The notes below the pieces were generated by a model. That model searched no databases, had not been told where the DNA came from, and saw nothing but the letters and a program-made list of their open reading frames with translations. Positions 57,921 through 64,000 of a DNA stretch of 64,000 nucleotides are shown one piece after another. Every line of letters starts with the position of its first letter. Within the stretch, counting starts at the first letter, position 1. The stretch lies in contig NZ_CP037864.1 of assembly GCF_004353845.1 (NCBI RefSeq), positions 2,728,001 to 2,792,000 on the forward strand, read 5' to 3'. A program made the translations under genes and the position numbers. Source of the DNA: Citrobacter arsenatis. Lineage in GTDB: Bacteria; Pseudomonadota; Gammaproteobacteria; Enterobacterales; Enterobacteriaceae.

Positions 57921-58618
57921 TCGCTAAGCCATGACCATACTTTATATACACCATACCCAACTAAAGCTACGCCTCCCGCGGCAAGCACAACGGGGGCCGC
58001 AGCTACTGTAGCTGCTGAAGCTCCAGTTAAGCCAACAATAGTACTCGCTCCACCAGAGAAAGCTGCTGTAGTTAACCCTGCACCACTAGCAACAGACGAT
58101 ATACCGGTCAATGCTGAAGTACCGGATGTCATTGCCCCTGATGCTATAGCTCGCGTAGCAACCTGACGGCTTGCCATGGACGCCGCAGTTCTTAATACCG
58201 TGGGGGCTGTTTGAGTTATTTTATAATAGCTGTAAGCATTGACCCCCGCCTGCCCTACAGATACTGCCATAGTCTTCACTGTTTTGACCTGAGCGCTTTC
58301 ACTAACGCCAGTCACACACCATGTCGCAAAATGCTCACAGTTGTTGTTGAATATATTATATCCATCCTCACCCAGTCTGGATTTAGCCCTTTTCACAATA
58401 TCTACATTGGAGTAAACACATTTAGCATCCAGATGTTCGATAATGGCAACTTCGCTCTGGTTCTGATTGAAGTCTTCAAACGAAGTCTCACAGATTTTAC
58501 CTTTGCTTAACCCACTTGCCAGACCTGAATAATGGATAACTTTACCACTCCCAATGTAAATACCATGATGAGTATATCCGGTACGTTTGGATGAAAGGTG
58601 TGCGCCAAGGGTAAACAT
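57917..58618 (-). CDS. LRAT-domain (NlpC/P60-like) protein with hydrophobic glycine/alanine-rich C-terminus
   Basis: 233 residues. Residues 1-105 are an LRAT domain, a permuted papain-like fold: H17/H18 in YTHHGIYIG, H29 in VIHYSG and catalytic cysteine C94 in NNNCEHFATWC. LRAT-type proteins act as acyltransferases or phospholipases, or as thiol hydrolases. Residues about 115-228 are rich in A, G, S, T and V with hydrophobic stretches, ending in GGVALVGYGVYKVWSWLSD; this looks membrane-interacting. GGAG lies six bases upstream. Lies between two hairpin repeats. Role unknown. Confidence 0.82.
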   Translation of the reverse strand: MFTLGAHLSSKRTGYTHHGIYIGSGKVIHYSGLASGLSKGKICETSFEDFNQNQSEVAIIEHLDAKCVYSNVDIVKRAKSRLGEDGYNIFNNNCEHFATWCVTGVSESAQVKTVKTMAVSVGQAGVNAYSYYKITQTAPTVLRTAASMASRQVATRAIASGAMTSGTSALTGISSVASGAGLTTAAFSGGASTIVGLTGASAATVAAAPVVLAAGGVALVGYGVYKVWSWLSD

Positions 58619-58752
58619 CGATTACTCCATTTTCAGCTAATCATATCCGCCGAGTTTATACCCGAAAGTATTGTTTGGAAATCACCAAGCATTCAAATTA
58701 TTTTGTAAAGACTTTTTCCCCTTATGACAGGAGAAGTTAAACGAGGTTCATG

Positions 58753-58783
58753 ATGTCCGCGTTGAGCGAGGAGCAGACGTTCT
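58753..58783. repeat. Hairpin repeat, copy 3
   Basis: GTCCGCGTTGAGCGAGGAGC followed by AGACGTTC at 58755-58782, the second half of the composite element only. Lies between the LRAT gene and the exported protein at 59097. Confidence 0.7.
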
Positions 58784-59070
58784 TGTACAAAGCATGTCGC
58801 CAGATTACAGTGAAGCCATTGATTGACAAGTGAGTCGAATCACACGCGCAACAGGCTTGCATGTAATAGTGAGCGCTTTAAAAAACGTGGTCGTCTCAGG
58901 CCGGACTGGAATCGTGCATTGTTTCATCCGTGTTGGGAAGACGTGCCGATTGTTGAGCCTAAAGGCACAGTTTCCTGTGCTGCTACATACAGATGAGGCG
59001 ATCCTCGATTTCGACCTGTCCATAGAAAAGGCCCTCTTTCCTGGCAAGCTAAATGGTTCATTCAGATAAT
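58784..59070 (+). pseudogene. Decayed coding sequence of unknown origin
   Basis: Two frames alternate in coding character: one reads SERFKKRGRLRPDWNRALFH and on to CWEDVPIVEPKGTVS before a stop, the other (58830-59069) reads on to LLHTDEAILDFDLSIEKALF. This pattern fits a frameshifted remnant rather than an intact gene. Not assigned to a family. Confidence 0.3.
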
Positions 59071-59096
59071 TGATCGGTTCCTGAGGACAACAAATA

Positions 59097-59978
59097 ATGC
59101 TTTTCAATAATAAAAATCTGTTTATTACTCTCTTATCCCTCTGCACGTTCCAGACTTATGCAGCACAATGCACAGCGGAAACCATCGCTAAAAACAAACT
59201 GAACAACTTCATTCTCATGAGCCAGCAGACAAGAACAGAAATCCCCAAATCGGTTGAAATGACTATTGATAGTCCTGATGGGTATCTTCGTGCATCGGTT
59301 CAAGGCAACTTCAGTCAGTGCGGTGAGCTAATTGGCGGCAGTGTAAAAGAGGTCAAAACCTCAAGAGGCCCGAAAGCAGTATTCACGGCTACCAATGAAA
59401 TTCAGCTGAACAGAACGGACTTTGGCTGGCGCATCCAGATGGATGCAAACGGGGTCATAGTCGATAACAACAGTAAGAAGACCACACAGCTATACCAGCA
59501 GACTCTGGAGGGAATGTACCTGCTTAACAATAAAGGATTAATCAGCCACGCAGTTACACGCTCGACTATCGCGGCCACAAAAGCAGAAGATAAAGACAAA
59601 ACCACAGTGAGCAAAATAGATTACGTTTTCAATTCATCAGGGTTGCTGGCAAGGATGGTAAGCAAAGGAAGTTTGCCGATAGATAACAATACGATTGTAT
59701 ACAGCTATGATGACAATCATCGCCTGATCAAAACCCAGTCCCCCTCAACCATAGAAGAGTATACCTATGATAACGAGGGCCGTGAGCTGACCCTGAGCAA
59801 GACCCAGACCTATTTCACCATCGAAAAAAACCTGTCCACGTGCGAGGAGTGGAACTCGCATGGAGAATGCACACGCGCCAATATGAACATCATGATTGTC
59901 CCAGTCGATCAGACGGGTAAACAGGATGTGGACAAATATAAAGCCGTCATAACAGCGAAATACGAATACTGGAACTGA
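59097..59978 (+). CDS. Exported protein with YD-repeat-like motifs
   Basis: 293 residues. Signal peptide MLFNNKNLFITLLSLCTFQTYA, cleaved before AQC. The central and C-terminal part contains motifs resembling RHS/YD repeats (VYSYDDNHRLIKTQ, EEYTYDNEGRELTLSK) and ends in AKYEYWN. Cysteines at about 25, 75, 249 and 257 could form disulfides. Probably periplasmic or cell-surface. Function unknown; a short YD-type protein this close to a contact-toxin locus would be an immunity or scaffold candidate, but no toxin is seen here. Confidence 0.65.
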   Translation: MLFNNKNLFITLLSLCTFQTYAAQCTAETIAKNKLNNFILMSQQTRTEIPKSVEMTIDSPDGYLRASVQGNFSQCGELIGGSVKEVKTSRGPKAVFTATNEIQLNRTDFGWRIQMDANGVIVDNNSKKTTQLYQQTLEGMYLLNNKGLISHAVTRSTIAATKAEDKDKTTVSKIDYVFNSSGLLARMVSKGSLPIDNNTIVYSYDDNHRLIKTQSPSTIEEYTYDNEGRELTLSKTQTYFTIEKNLSTCEEWNSHGECTRANMNIMIVPVDQTGKQDVDKYKAVITAKYEYWN

Positions 59979-60072
59979 CTATTTCATCCGCCATATCGGT
60001 TGCCAAAATGATACTGGCTCCTTTATCACATCCTGATACTGAGCTGAGCAGCTCCGGTATTCATTCAGAGCA

Positions 60073-60147
60073 TTAACGTCCGCTCTTGGCACGAAGCGGA
60101 CTAGGTAACAGGGCTGAAGGTCCGCTGAGAGCGAGGAGCAGACATTG
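60073..60147. repeat. Composite hairpin repeat, copy 4
   Basis: TTAACGTCCGCTCTTGGCAC.. with AAGCGGAC (60073-60103), then GGTCCGCTGAGAGCGAGGAG.. to GACATT (60119-60146). Closely matches copy 2 in order and spacing; the first palindrome is the best conserved here. Confidence 0.75.
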
Positions 60148-60323
60148 TAACTTTCGCAAGCTGATTTTGAGATAGGATGGCTTTCACTTGGCTGGCATTG
60201 TGTAAGCCGTCATAGAATATGCATAATAACTTTCTTCAGCGACTAACTATTCATCATAAAATCGATATTATTGTAGAGGACAGGCGTTTCTGGCCACATT
60301 GTCTCTACAAGGAAAAACTGAAA

Positions 60324-60626
60324 ATGAGATTTATAACACTGTTTACATTGCTTTTCGCTCTTCCCCTACATGCCGAAGACCATGATTATGGTCCTCCCAT
60401 CTCTAGATGCTTGAACAAACATACTATTCCCTATATCAACACGACGATTCCTGCTGAGAATATTGTTAATGATGCTTATAAGGAGTGCGAGGATATCGTT
60501 AATGAATGGAATAATGAGCGTGCATCCTTGCCCAAGGAAATGGTAATCAAGCAGAATAAGGAATTTAGGGAGATGTATGTCAGAATGATTGATACCCGCA
60601 GGAAAACAGATGTTAACAAAAGATGA
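60324..60626 (+). CDS. Small exported protein of unknown function
   Basis: 100 residues from ATG 60324 (AAGGA ten bases upstream): signal peptide MRFITLFTLLFALPLHA, then a charged mature domain with two cysteines (SRCLNKHT, AYKECEDIV) and a helical lysine/arginine-rich end. The open frame extends to 60219, but that part has no signal-peptide logic. No family recognised. Lies between hairpin repeats 4 and 5. Confidence 0.55.
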   Translation: MRFITLFTLLFALPLHAEDHDYGPPISRCLNKHTIPYINTTIPAENIVNDAYKECEDIVNEWNNERASLPKEMVIKQNKEFREMYVRMIDTRRKTDVNKR

Positions 60627-60702
60627 AGGCTTTGTTTTACTTCATTTTGTAAAGTAGCGCTCTTAGGGCCAGGTAAAATCTCGCATTAAGCTTTCCTGAA
60701 AG

Positions 60703-60730
60703 GCAGTTTTGAGCGAAGAGCGGGCATTTC
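60703..60730. repeat. Hairpin repeat, copy 5 (weak)
   Basis: GCAGTTTTGAGCGAAGAGCG followed by GGCATT; shares the TGAGCGA-GAGC core with the other copies. Lies after the exported-protein gene. Confidence 0.4.
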
Positions 60731-60814
60731 CTTAAAAGAAAATTTAAATCTAATGTAAAGTAAAACTTAACATTAAATAGACCGGTCAATCTGAATGACT
60801 ATAATCATTTTAAT

Positions 60815-61324
60815 TTATAAAGTGGCCTGACTAAATATTTTTTTCAAAGCTTCCCTAACAATATACACCTTGGTTGCATCAGAAATTCTACCACCATGTG
60901 CTCCTGCCTTTTTGAACAACTCACTGAAAATTTCTTTGATAAGAATTTCATTAATTGTCATTTGAGTTTCTTTATTATATTTATCCATTTCCTGTTGGAT
61001 TAGTCTTAACATGCTTTCCATTTCACTAGGTTGCTCATTCATCCATTCAATAAGCGCAGATTCATTAGCAATATCTGGGCTTTCTCTATGACATTTATTG
61101 CATAGCAGAATATAATTTGAGACATCATTACTTCCGCCTAGTGAGTGAGGGATAATATGCGCCCTCTCCAATTTTGAGGATTCGCGGCCACAGCAGACAC
61201 ATACATTGAGATCACACGCATTATCATAGCGCGTATCATCCAAACCTCTTTGAATTCCATTGTCAATCCAGTACTGCCAGATCTTTTTTTTACTTGGTGC
61301 GTTTTGTCTAGGAACTACTGCCAT
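60815..61324 (-). CDS. HNH endonuclease-domain protein
   Basis: 169 residues. A zinc-supported HNH domain spans about 40-85: cysteines C42/C45 and C75/C78 and the motif ERAHIIPH (H56), N70 and CHRE (H79). The C-terminal half is helical with no recognised domain (NEILIKEIFSELFKKAGAHGG...). Start at 61324 follows GAGGAG by seven bases. HNH proteins of this form occur in restriction, defence and phage contexts; no partner methylase is present nearby. Confidence 0.78.
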   Translation of the reverse strand: MAVVPRQNAPSKKKIWQYWIDNGIQRGLDDTRYDNACDLNVCVCCGRESSKLERAHIIPHSLGGSNDVSNYILLCNKCHRESPDIANESALIEWMNEQPSEMESMLRLIQQEMDKYNKETQMTINEILIKEIFSELFKKAGAHGGRISDATKVYIVREALKKIFSQATL

Positions 61325-61405
61325 ATTACTGCTCCTCAAGAATTCAAACAGTTGATTAGAGATCAGCTGACCTGCGCCCTATAGATTAACACACTACGCT
61401 GTTAG

Positions 61406-61434
61406 CAACGTCCGCTCCTGGCACATAGCAGCCC
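61406..61434. repeat. Hairpin repeat, copy 6 (first half only)
   Basis: CAACGTCCGCTCCTGGCACA followed by TAGCAGCCC: the first palindrome of the composite element without the second. Its right side runs directly into the tRNA fragment 20 bases later. Confidence 0.65.
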
Positions 61435-61453
61435 TTCAGACGGTAACTCGCCA

Positions 61454-61500
61454 TCATGGGGTGTCGGGGGTCGGAGGTTCAAATCCTCTCGTGCCGACCA
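61454..61500 (+). tRNA. 3' fragment of a tRNA-Pro(GGG) gene (proL-type), probable att core
   Basis: Forty-seven bases from the anticodon arm through the CCA end match the 3' part of proL as I recall it: anticodon loop ATGGGGT, T arm GGAGGTTCAAATCCT and acceptor end CGTGCCGACCA. The D arm and 5' acceptor strand are missing; upstream sequence is unrelated. It cannot make a tRNA. Such 3' tRNA fragments are typical integrase att cores. Confidence 0.82.
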
Positions 61501-61513
61501 AAAATCCTCTAAG

Positions 61514-61540
61514 AACCAGCCTGTTACGGCTGGTTTTTTT
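61514..61540 (+). terminator. Terminator after the tRNA fragment
   Basis: Stem ACCAGCC/GGCTGGT with a six-base loop and seven T, fourteen bases after the CCA end: the layout of a normal tRNA gene terminator. Confidence 0.85.
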
Positions 61541-61873
61541 ATGCCTGTTTTCTGAGCGGGAAAGCTCTGGGGAATCACTGGGGAGAAACACCGCCCAATT
61601 ATAGAATTTGCCCGGCAGGATAGCTGCTGTGTGTAGTTGATGATGAAAAACCGGGTGTCTGCTGACATCAACAGACCCCGTAATTACACAGCAGTGCATA
61701 TTGGATACGCTATATCCCTAGCGAGTGGGTAAATTTATAGTCATTACAAAGATGGTTGTCATTAAATCTTTGTGATTGATATCTAATATTTTTAACTAAA
61801 ATCTTACCAAGATCATAAGTGATCAAATAACCACCAATTGAGCATAATTATTCTTCTCATGATGTGTTTCTAT
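61541..61873. other. Non-coding stretch between the tRNA fragment and the HumD-like gene
   Basis: 333 bp. Minus-strand frames here mainly read the antisense of the tRNA fragment (GTRGFEPPTP) and are not genes. The rest is AT-rich with no feature found; no integrase gene. Confidence 0.5.
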
Positions 61874-62263
61874 CTACATCACTTGGCAGTCATCAAACTC
61901 CGCGTTCCTAGCATCATTAATGATGTACGTAATCACTCCGAATATTGCGTGTGAGGAATTGTAGCCATCACCATCTTCTGGCAGCGCTTCCCTTCTCCCG
62001 TTCTCCAGATTTATCAGATGGGGATGAGGGTGAGTTCGGTATCGCTTGATCCTGAATTCCCCGTCTATCTCGCATATCAGCAGCGAGCCATCACAGGCTG
62101 AAAGCGAAGCGTCCACAACAAGCAGCGCCCCCTGGATTATCCCTTCCCTGAAATGTGAACGAGATGCCCTCATGAAATAAGTCGCGGCTGGCTGACTGAT
62201 TAGCTGCTGATCGAGGGAAATCCTTGTTTCAACGTAATCACTGGCCGGTGAAGGGAACCCCAT
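61874..62263 (-). CDS. HumD-like protein (phage homologue of UmuD')
   Basis: 129 residues starting GFPSPASDYVE right after Met, which corresponds to the product of UmuD self-cleavage at Cys24-Gly25, so this is a pre-shortened UmuD' form as in phage HumD. It keeps the lysine of the S24 dyad (K73 in DGEFRIKRY). The serine region is altered: RASRSHFRE where UmuD has SGDSMID, with one residue lost and Met replaced by His. Expected role: modulation of SOS mutagenesis; activity uncertain. AAGG site upstream; two bases after the preceding gene. Confidence 0.8.
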   Translation of the reverse strand: MGFPSPASDYVETRISLDQQLISQPAATYFMRASRSHFREGIIQGALLVVDASLSACDGSLLICEIDGEFRIKRYRTHPHPHLINLENGRREALPEDGDGYNSSHAIFGVITYIINDARNAEFDDCQVM

Positions 62264-62265
62264 GA

Positions 62266-62505
62266 CTATAGCCCTTCGTTTGGGTTAAAAAGCATGAAAG
62301 TACGCTCTTCCCCTTCAACCGCTGATATGTCTTTAAAGGTGCTAACGCTTGATTCGATCCAGGCATTGGCATCTTTAAGTGAGAAGTCCCAGTTAACCTT
62401 CTTCAATTCCCGGACAAAATCTCTAGTCGTGACCGTTTTACGACCGCTGGGCTCCCTAACAATCGCAGAGCGGAAAGCTGTCTCAATTTCGTAATAACGT
62501 GGCAT
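62266..62505 (-). CDS. Small phage protein of unknown function in the SOS module
   Basis: 79 residues beginning MPRYYEIETAFRSAIVREPS, then GRKTVTTRDFVRELKKVNWD, ending FMLFNPNEGL. It resembles phage proteins seen upstream of humD-type genes, but I cannot name the family. ATG at 62505 follows GAGAGG; the frame is open to a TTG at 62523. The two LexA boxes lie just upstream, so SOS control is expected. It and the HumD-like gene form one operon. Confidence 0.7.
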   Translation of the reverse strand: MPRYYEIETAFRSAIVREPSGRKTVTTRDFVRELKKVNWDFSLKDANAWIESSVSTFKDISAVEGEERTFMLFNPNEGL

Positions 62506-62525
62506 CGTCTTACCTCTCAACAATA

Positions 62526-62541
62526 CTGTTTATATATACAG
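62526..62541. promoter_or_regulatory. LexA box 1 of the divergent SOS module
   Basis: CTGTTTATATATACAG fits CTGT-N8-ACAG perfectly and is embedded in TACTG..CAGTA. Positioned 21 bases before the small gene reading left. Confidence 0.9.
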
Positions 62542-62547
62542 TATATA

Positions 62548-62563
62548 CTGGCATTATACACAG
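62548..62563. promoter_or_regulatory. LexA box 2 of the divergent SOS module
   Basis: CTGGCATTATACACAG keeps CTG-N10-CAG, one base from full consensus. It is six bases from box 1 and 17 bases before the DinI-like ATG, so two LexA dimers may bind side by side. Confidence 0.75.
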
Positions 62564-62580
62564 TAAAGAGGAGTTAAAGC

Positions 62581-62727
62581 ATGTTCGTGGAACTCGTTTA
62601 TGACAAAAGGAATTTTGATGGTCTGACCGGTGCAAAAGATATCATTCTGGGCGAGTTAACTAAGAGGGTTCACCGGTTCTTCCCCGATGCTGATGTTTGG
62701 GTTAAACAATCTTTTGACATTATCTGA
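62581..62727 (+). CDS. Truncated DinI-like protein
   Basis: 48 residues (MFVELVYDKRNFDGLTGAKD..., ELTKRVHRFFPDADVWVKQ) matching the first half of phage DinI-family proteins, which are normally about 80 residues and end in an acidic helix. Here the sequence leaves the family after VKQ and stops. GAGGAG lies eight bases upstream and LexA boxes just before. Probably inactive, because the C-terminal RecA-contacting helix is missing. Confidence 0.75.
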   Translation: MFVELVYDKRNFDGLTGAKDIILGELTKRVHRFFPDADVWVKQSFDII

Positions 62728-63120
62728 AAGTGCTGTCAGTTCTGCCATACATAGCTGCATTATTGATATTTATCAAATATGCGCCCTCCTGCTCATGACA
62801 TAAAGAGCAGGCATCAGGATCAGTAGTGGTGTGAAGCCTGGTGAAGCACGCCTTTCTTGATTGGATGATAATTACTTTGACTTGTATTCGGGCTGTGTGT
62901 GGCCCATTTTTTTAGTGTTATTTGCGGAAAATACGACCCATATGTTCCTTAAATAACGATAAAGAAGTTGAGTATCATGCAAGCATTGGGGCAACTTATC
63001 GCGCCCCACTTTTTTTCAATAGTCATTTGCGGAAGATACATGGAGTGTCTTCCTTAAATTATTATAAAAGTTACTAAAGAAAAATACCCTTCCAGGCGAT
63101 CCCTTGATCGCCATTTTTTT
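62728..63120 (+). ncRNA. Tandem terminator series, possible small-RNA units
   Basis: Three intrinsic terminators point right: stem GGGC/GCCC with seven T ending at 62913; TGGGGC/GCCCCA with seven T ending at 63016; GGCGATC/GATCGCC with seven T ending at 63120. The spacing is 103 and 104 bases. The second and third are each preceded by similar sequence: ATTTGCGGAAAATAC..TTCCTTAAAT and ATTTGCGGAAGATAC..TTCCTTAAAT. No protein frame fits. This looks like duplicated short transcripts, but promoters were not identified. Confidence 0.45.
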
Positions 63121-63260
63121 CATGCAATCACTGATACCTACCATGCAGAAGAAGCCCAACCAGCCGTGACTGGCAACCATTCAATACTCGCACTATCGAA
63201 CGTTCGCCAGTCGGCCGCCATCATGCTCTTGCATACGGTCTGGTTGCGGCAATCCTGTCT
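63121..63260. other. Short non-coding gap before the tail-fibre gene end
   Basis: No gene or hairpin of note. It may hold the 3' end of the tail-fibre transcript. Confidence 0.4.
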
Positions 63261-64000
63261 TCACGTTCCATTTCTGTTAGCGCTGCCTTCGATTAATACC
63301 TTCAAAGATTCTATCTGTTTTTGTTGGGCCTTAATCGCCTCGATGCATAACCCAACAAGCCCTGAATATTCAACAGCAAGATGCCGGTTGCCGTCATCAT
63401 CCTCTGCACATGCAATCACCTCAGGAAGCACACTCATAACGTCCTGAGCGATTACCCCGGCAGATGGATACTCATTATCTTTCCAGCGAAAAGTAACACC
63501 GGTCAGCAAACTGATTTTTTCCAGAGGATCTTCTATGGGTTCTATCATTTTCTTCAGGTCGCGATCAGACGTTTGCGTAAGGCTCACGCAGGTCACGTTT
63601 CCGTTAAACGTTGTATTCCCGCGCACAAAGTTCGTACCATCCTGTCGCAGTTCGAAACTGTTGTTATTGGAAAAATTATAGAACGATAACGCCCCGGGAG
63701 TATTCGACGGATTACCAACAAATCCGTACTGATTACCGGACGCATCTTCAAACCGGATATAGGAGCCGGCGGCCTGACTCCCCTGTGTTTTTATCGTTGC
63801 CCCACCACCGCGCGCAACCATTCCGCCATCTGCCGTTATCTGGGCATTGAACGTCGTTGCTCCTCTGATGTAGTTGGTGCCATCACCTCTCAGGTCAAAG
63901 CTGTTATTACCCTTAAGCCCGTAAAGAGATACAACATCACTGTTTGCCGTTCCACGGCCTAAAAAAGCCAGATCGACATTGTTTGTTGCATCCCTGAACC
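63261..64000 (-). CDS. Phage tail fibre/spike protein, C-terminal part with S74 chaperone domain (cut by window)
   Basis: The frame stays open from its stop at 63261 to the right edge, giving about 246 codons; the methionine at 63821 is internal. The upstream part has repeated strand-turn units (NNSFDLRGDGTNYIRGATTF, NNSFELRQDGTNFVRGNTTF). The last 100 residues are an intramolecular chaperone (peptidase S74): the SDRDLKKMIEPIEDPLEKI motif with the Ser-Asp cleavage site, FRWKD, AGVIAQDVMSVLPEVI and a C-terminal coiled coil. Expected to trimerise and then self-cleave. Marks late phage structural genes beyond 64 kb. Confidence 0.85.
   Translation of the reverse strand, partial: FRDATNNVDLAFLGRGTANSDVVSLYGLKGNNSFDLRGDGTNYIRGATTFNAQITADGGMVARGGGATIKTQGSQAAGSYIRFEDASGNQYGFVGNPSNTPGALSFYNFSNNNSFELRQDGTNFVRGNTTFNGNVTCVSLTQTSDRDLKKMIEPIEDPLEKISLLTGVTFRWKDNEYPSAGVIAQDVMSVLPEVIACAEDDDGNRHLAVEYSGLVGLCIEAIKAQQKQIESLKVLIEGSANRNGT

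Noticed and set aside
57123..61434. Hairpin repeats as a CRISPR array or integron attC sites
   Set aside because: Spacing is irregular, whole genes lie between copies, and no attC core (GTTRRRY) pairs or integron integrase are visible.
61402..61699. Minus-strand frames reading GTRGFEPPTP and similar
   Set aside because: They are the antisense translation of the tRNA-Pro fragment and its terminator, a common artefact.

Overview
The window is a chromosomal segment of an enterobacterium, most probably a member of the Citrobacter freundii complex. About 55 kb follows the gene order of the E. coli psp-sap-fabI-rnb-pyrF-acnA-cysB-topA-trp-tonB region, with nearly full-length orthologues of each gene. 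A chromosomal qnrB-type pentapeptide-repeat gene lies between pspF and sapA, an arrangement known from Citrobacter. The species call rests on recalled gene order and protein similarity, not on a search.

Layout. 1-2696: end of a ycj sugar-utilisation cluster (ycjN, ycjM). 2888-5578: phage-shock operon pspABCD, with no pspE, and the divergent activator pspF, separated by a sigma-54 promoter. 5637-8203: accessory genes (qnrB with a LexA box, an SDR oxidoreductase, a periplasmic OB-fold protein) where E. coli carries the puu putrescine cluster. 8497-13779: sapABCDF. 13820-14509: a degenerate stand-alone EAL protein. 14877-27529: fabI, yciW, rnb, pdeR, yciZ, yciT, osmB, yciH, pyrF, lapB, lapA, pgpB, ribA. 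27580-40899: acnA, yciX, ymiA, cysB, topA, yciN, sohB, yciK, btuR, rluB, yciO, rnm. 40973-47737: the complete trp operon with promoter/operator, leader peptide, attenuator and terminator. 47735-49207: a membrane diguanylate cyclase. 49683-51994: an AT-rich patch with an OpgE-like phosphoethanolamine transferase gene that is out of frame at a run of eight T. 52016-56278: ompW, yciCBA, tonB, yciI.

From about 56.4 kb the conserved order breaks. An accessory island (56.4-61.4 kb) carries a second YedK-like SRAP protein, a VOC protein, an LRAT-domain protein, two exported proteins of unknown function and an HNH nuclease. Several of these lie between copies of an imperfect hairpin repeat. The island ends at a 47-nt 3' fragment of a tRNA-Pro(GGG) gene. 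Beyond it lies prophage material: an SOS-type divergent module (HumD-like protein, a small unknown protein, two LexA boxes, a truncated DinI-like gene), a series of closely spaced terminators that looks like tandem small-RNA units, and the end of a tail-fibre gene with an S74 chaperone domain that runs off the right edge.

How the genes work together. Most of the window is housekeeping: tryptophan synthesis, envelope maintenance (psp, lapAB, pgpB, tonB), RNA turnover and processing (rnb, rluB, rnm), cofactor and pyrimidine steps (ribA, btuR, pyrF) and c-di-GMP signalling (pdeR, the diguanylate cyclase, a probably inactive EAL protein). DNA-damage control by LexA is visible at two separate loci, qnrB and the prophage module. 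The least explained parts are the island and the terminator series at 62.9-63.1 kb.
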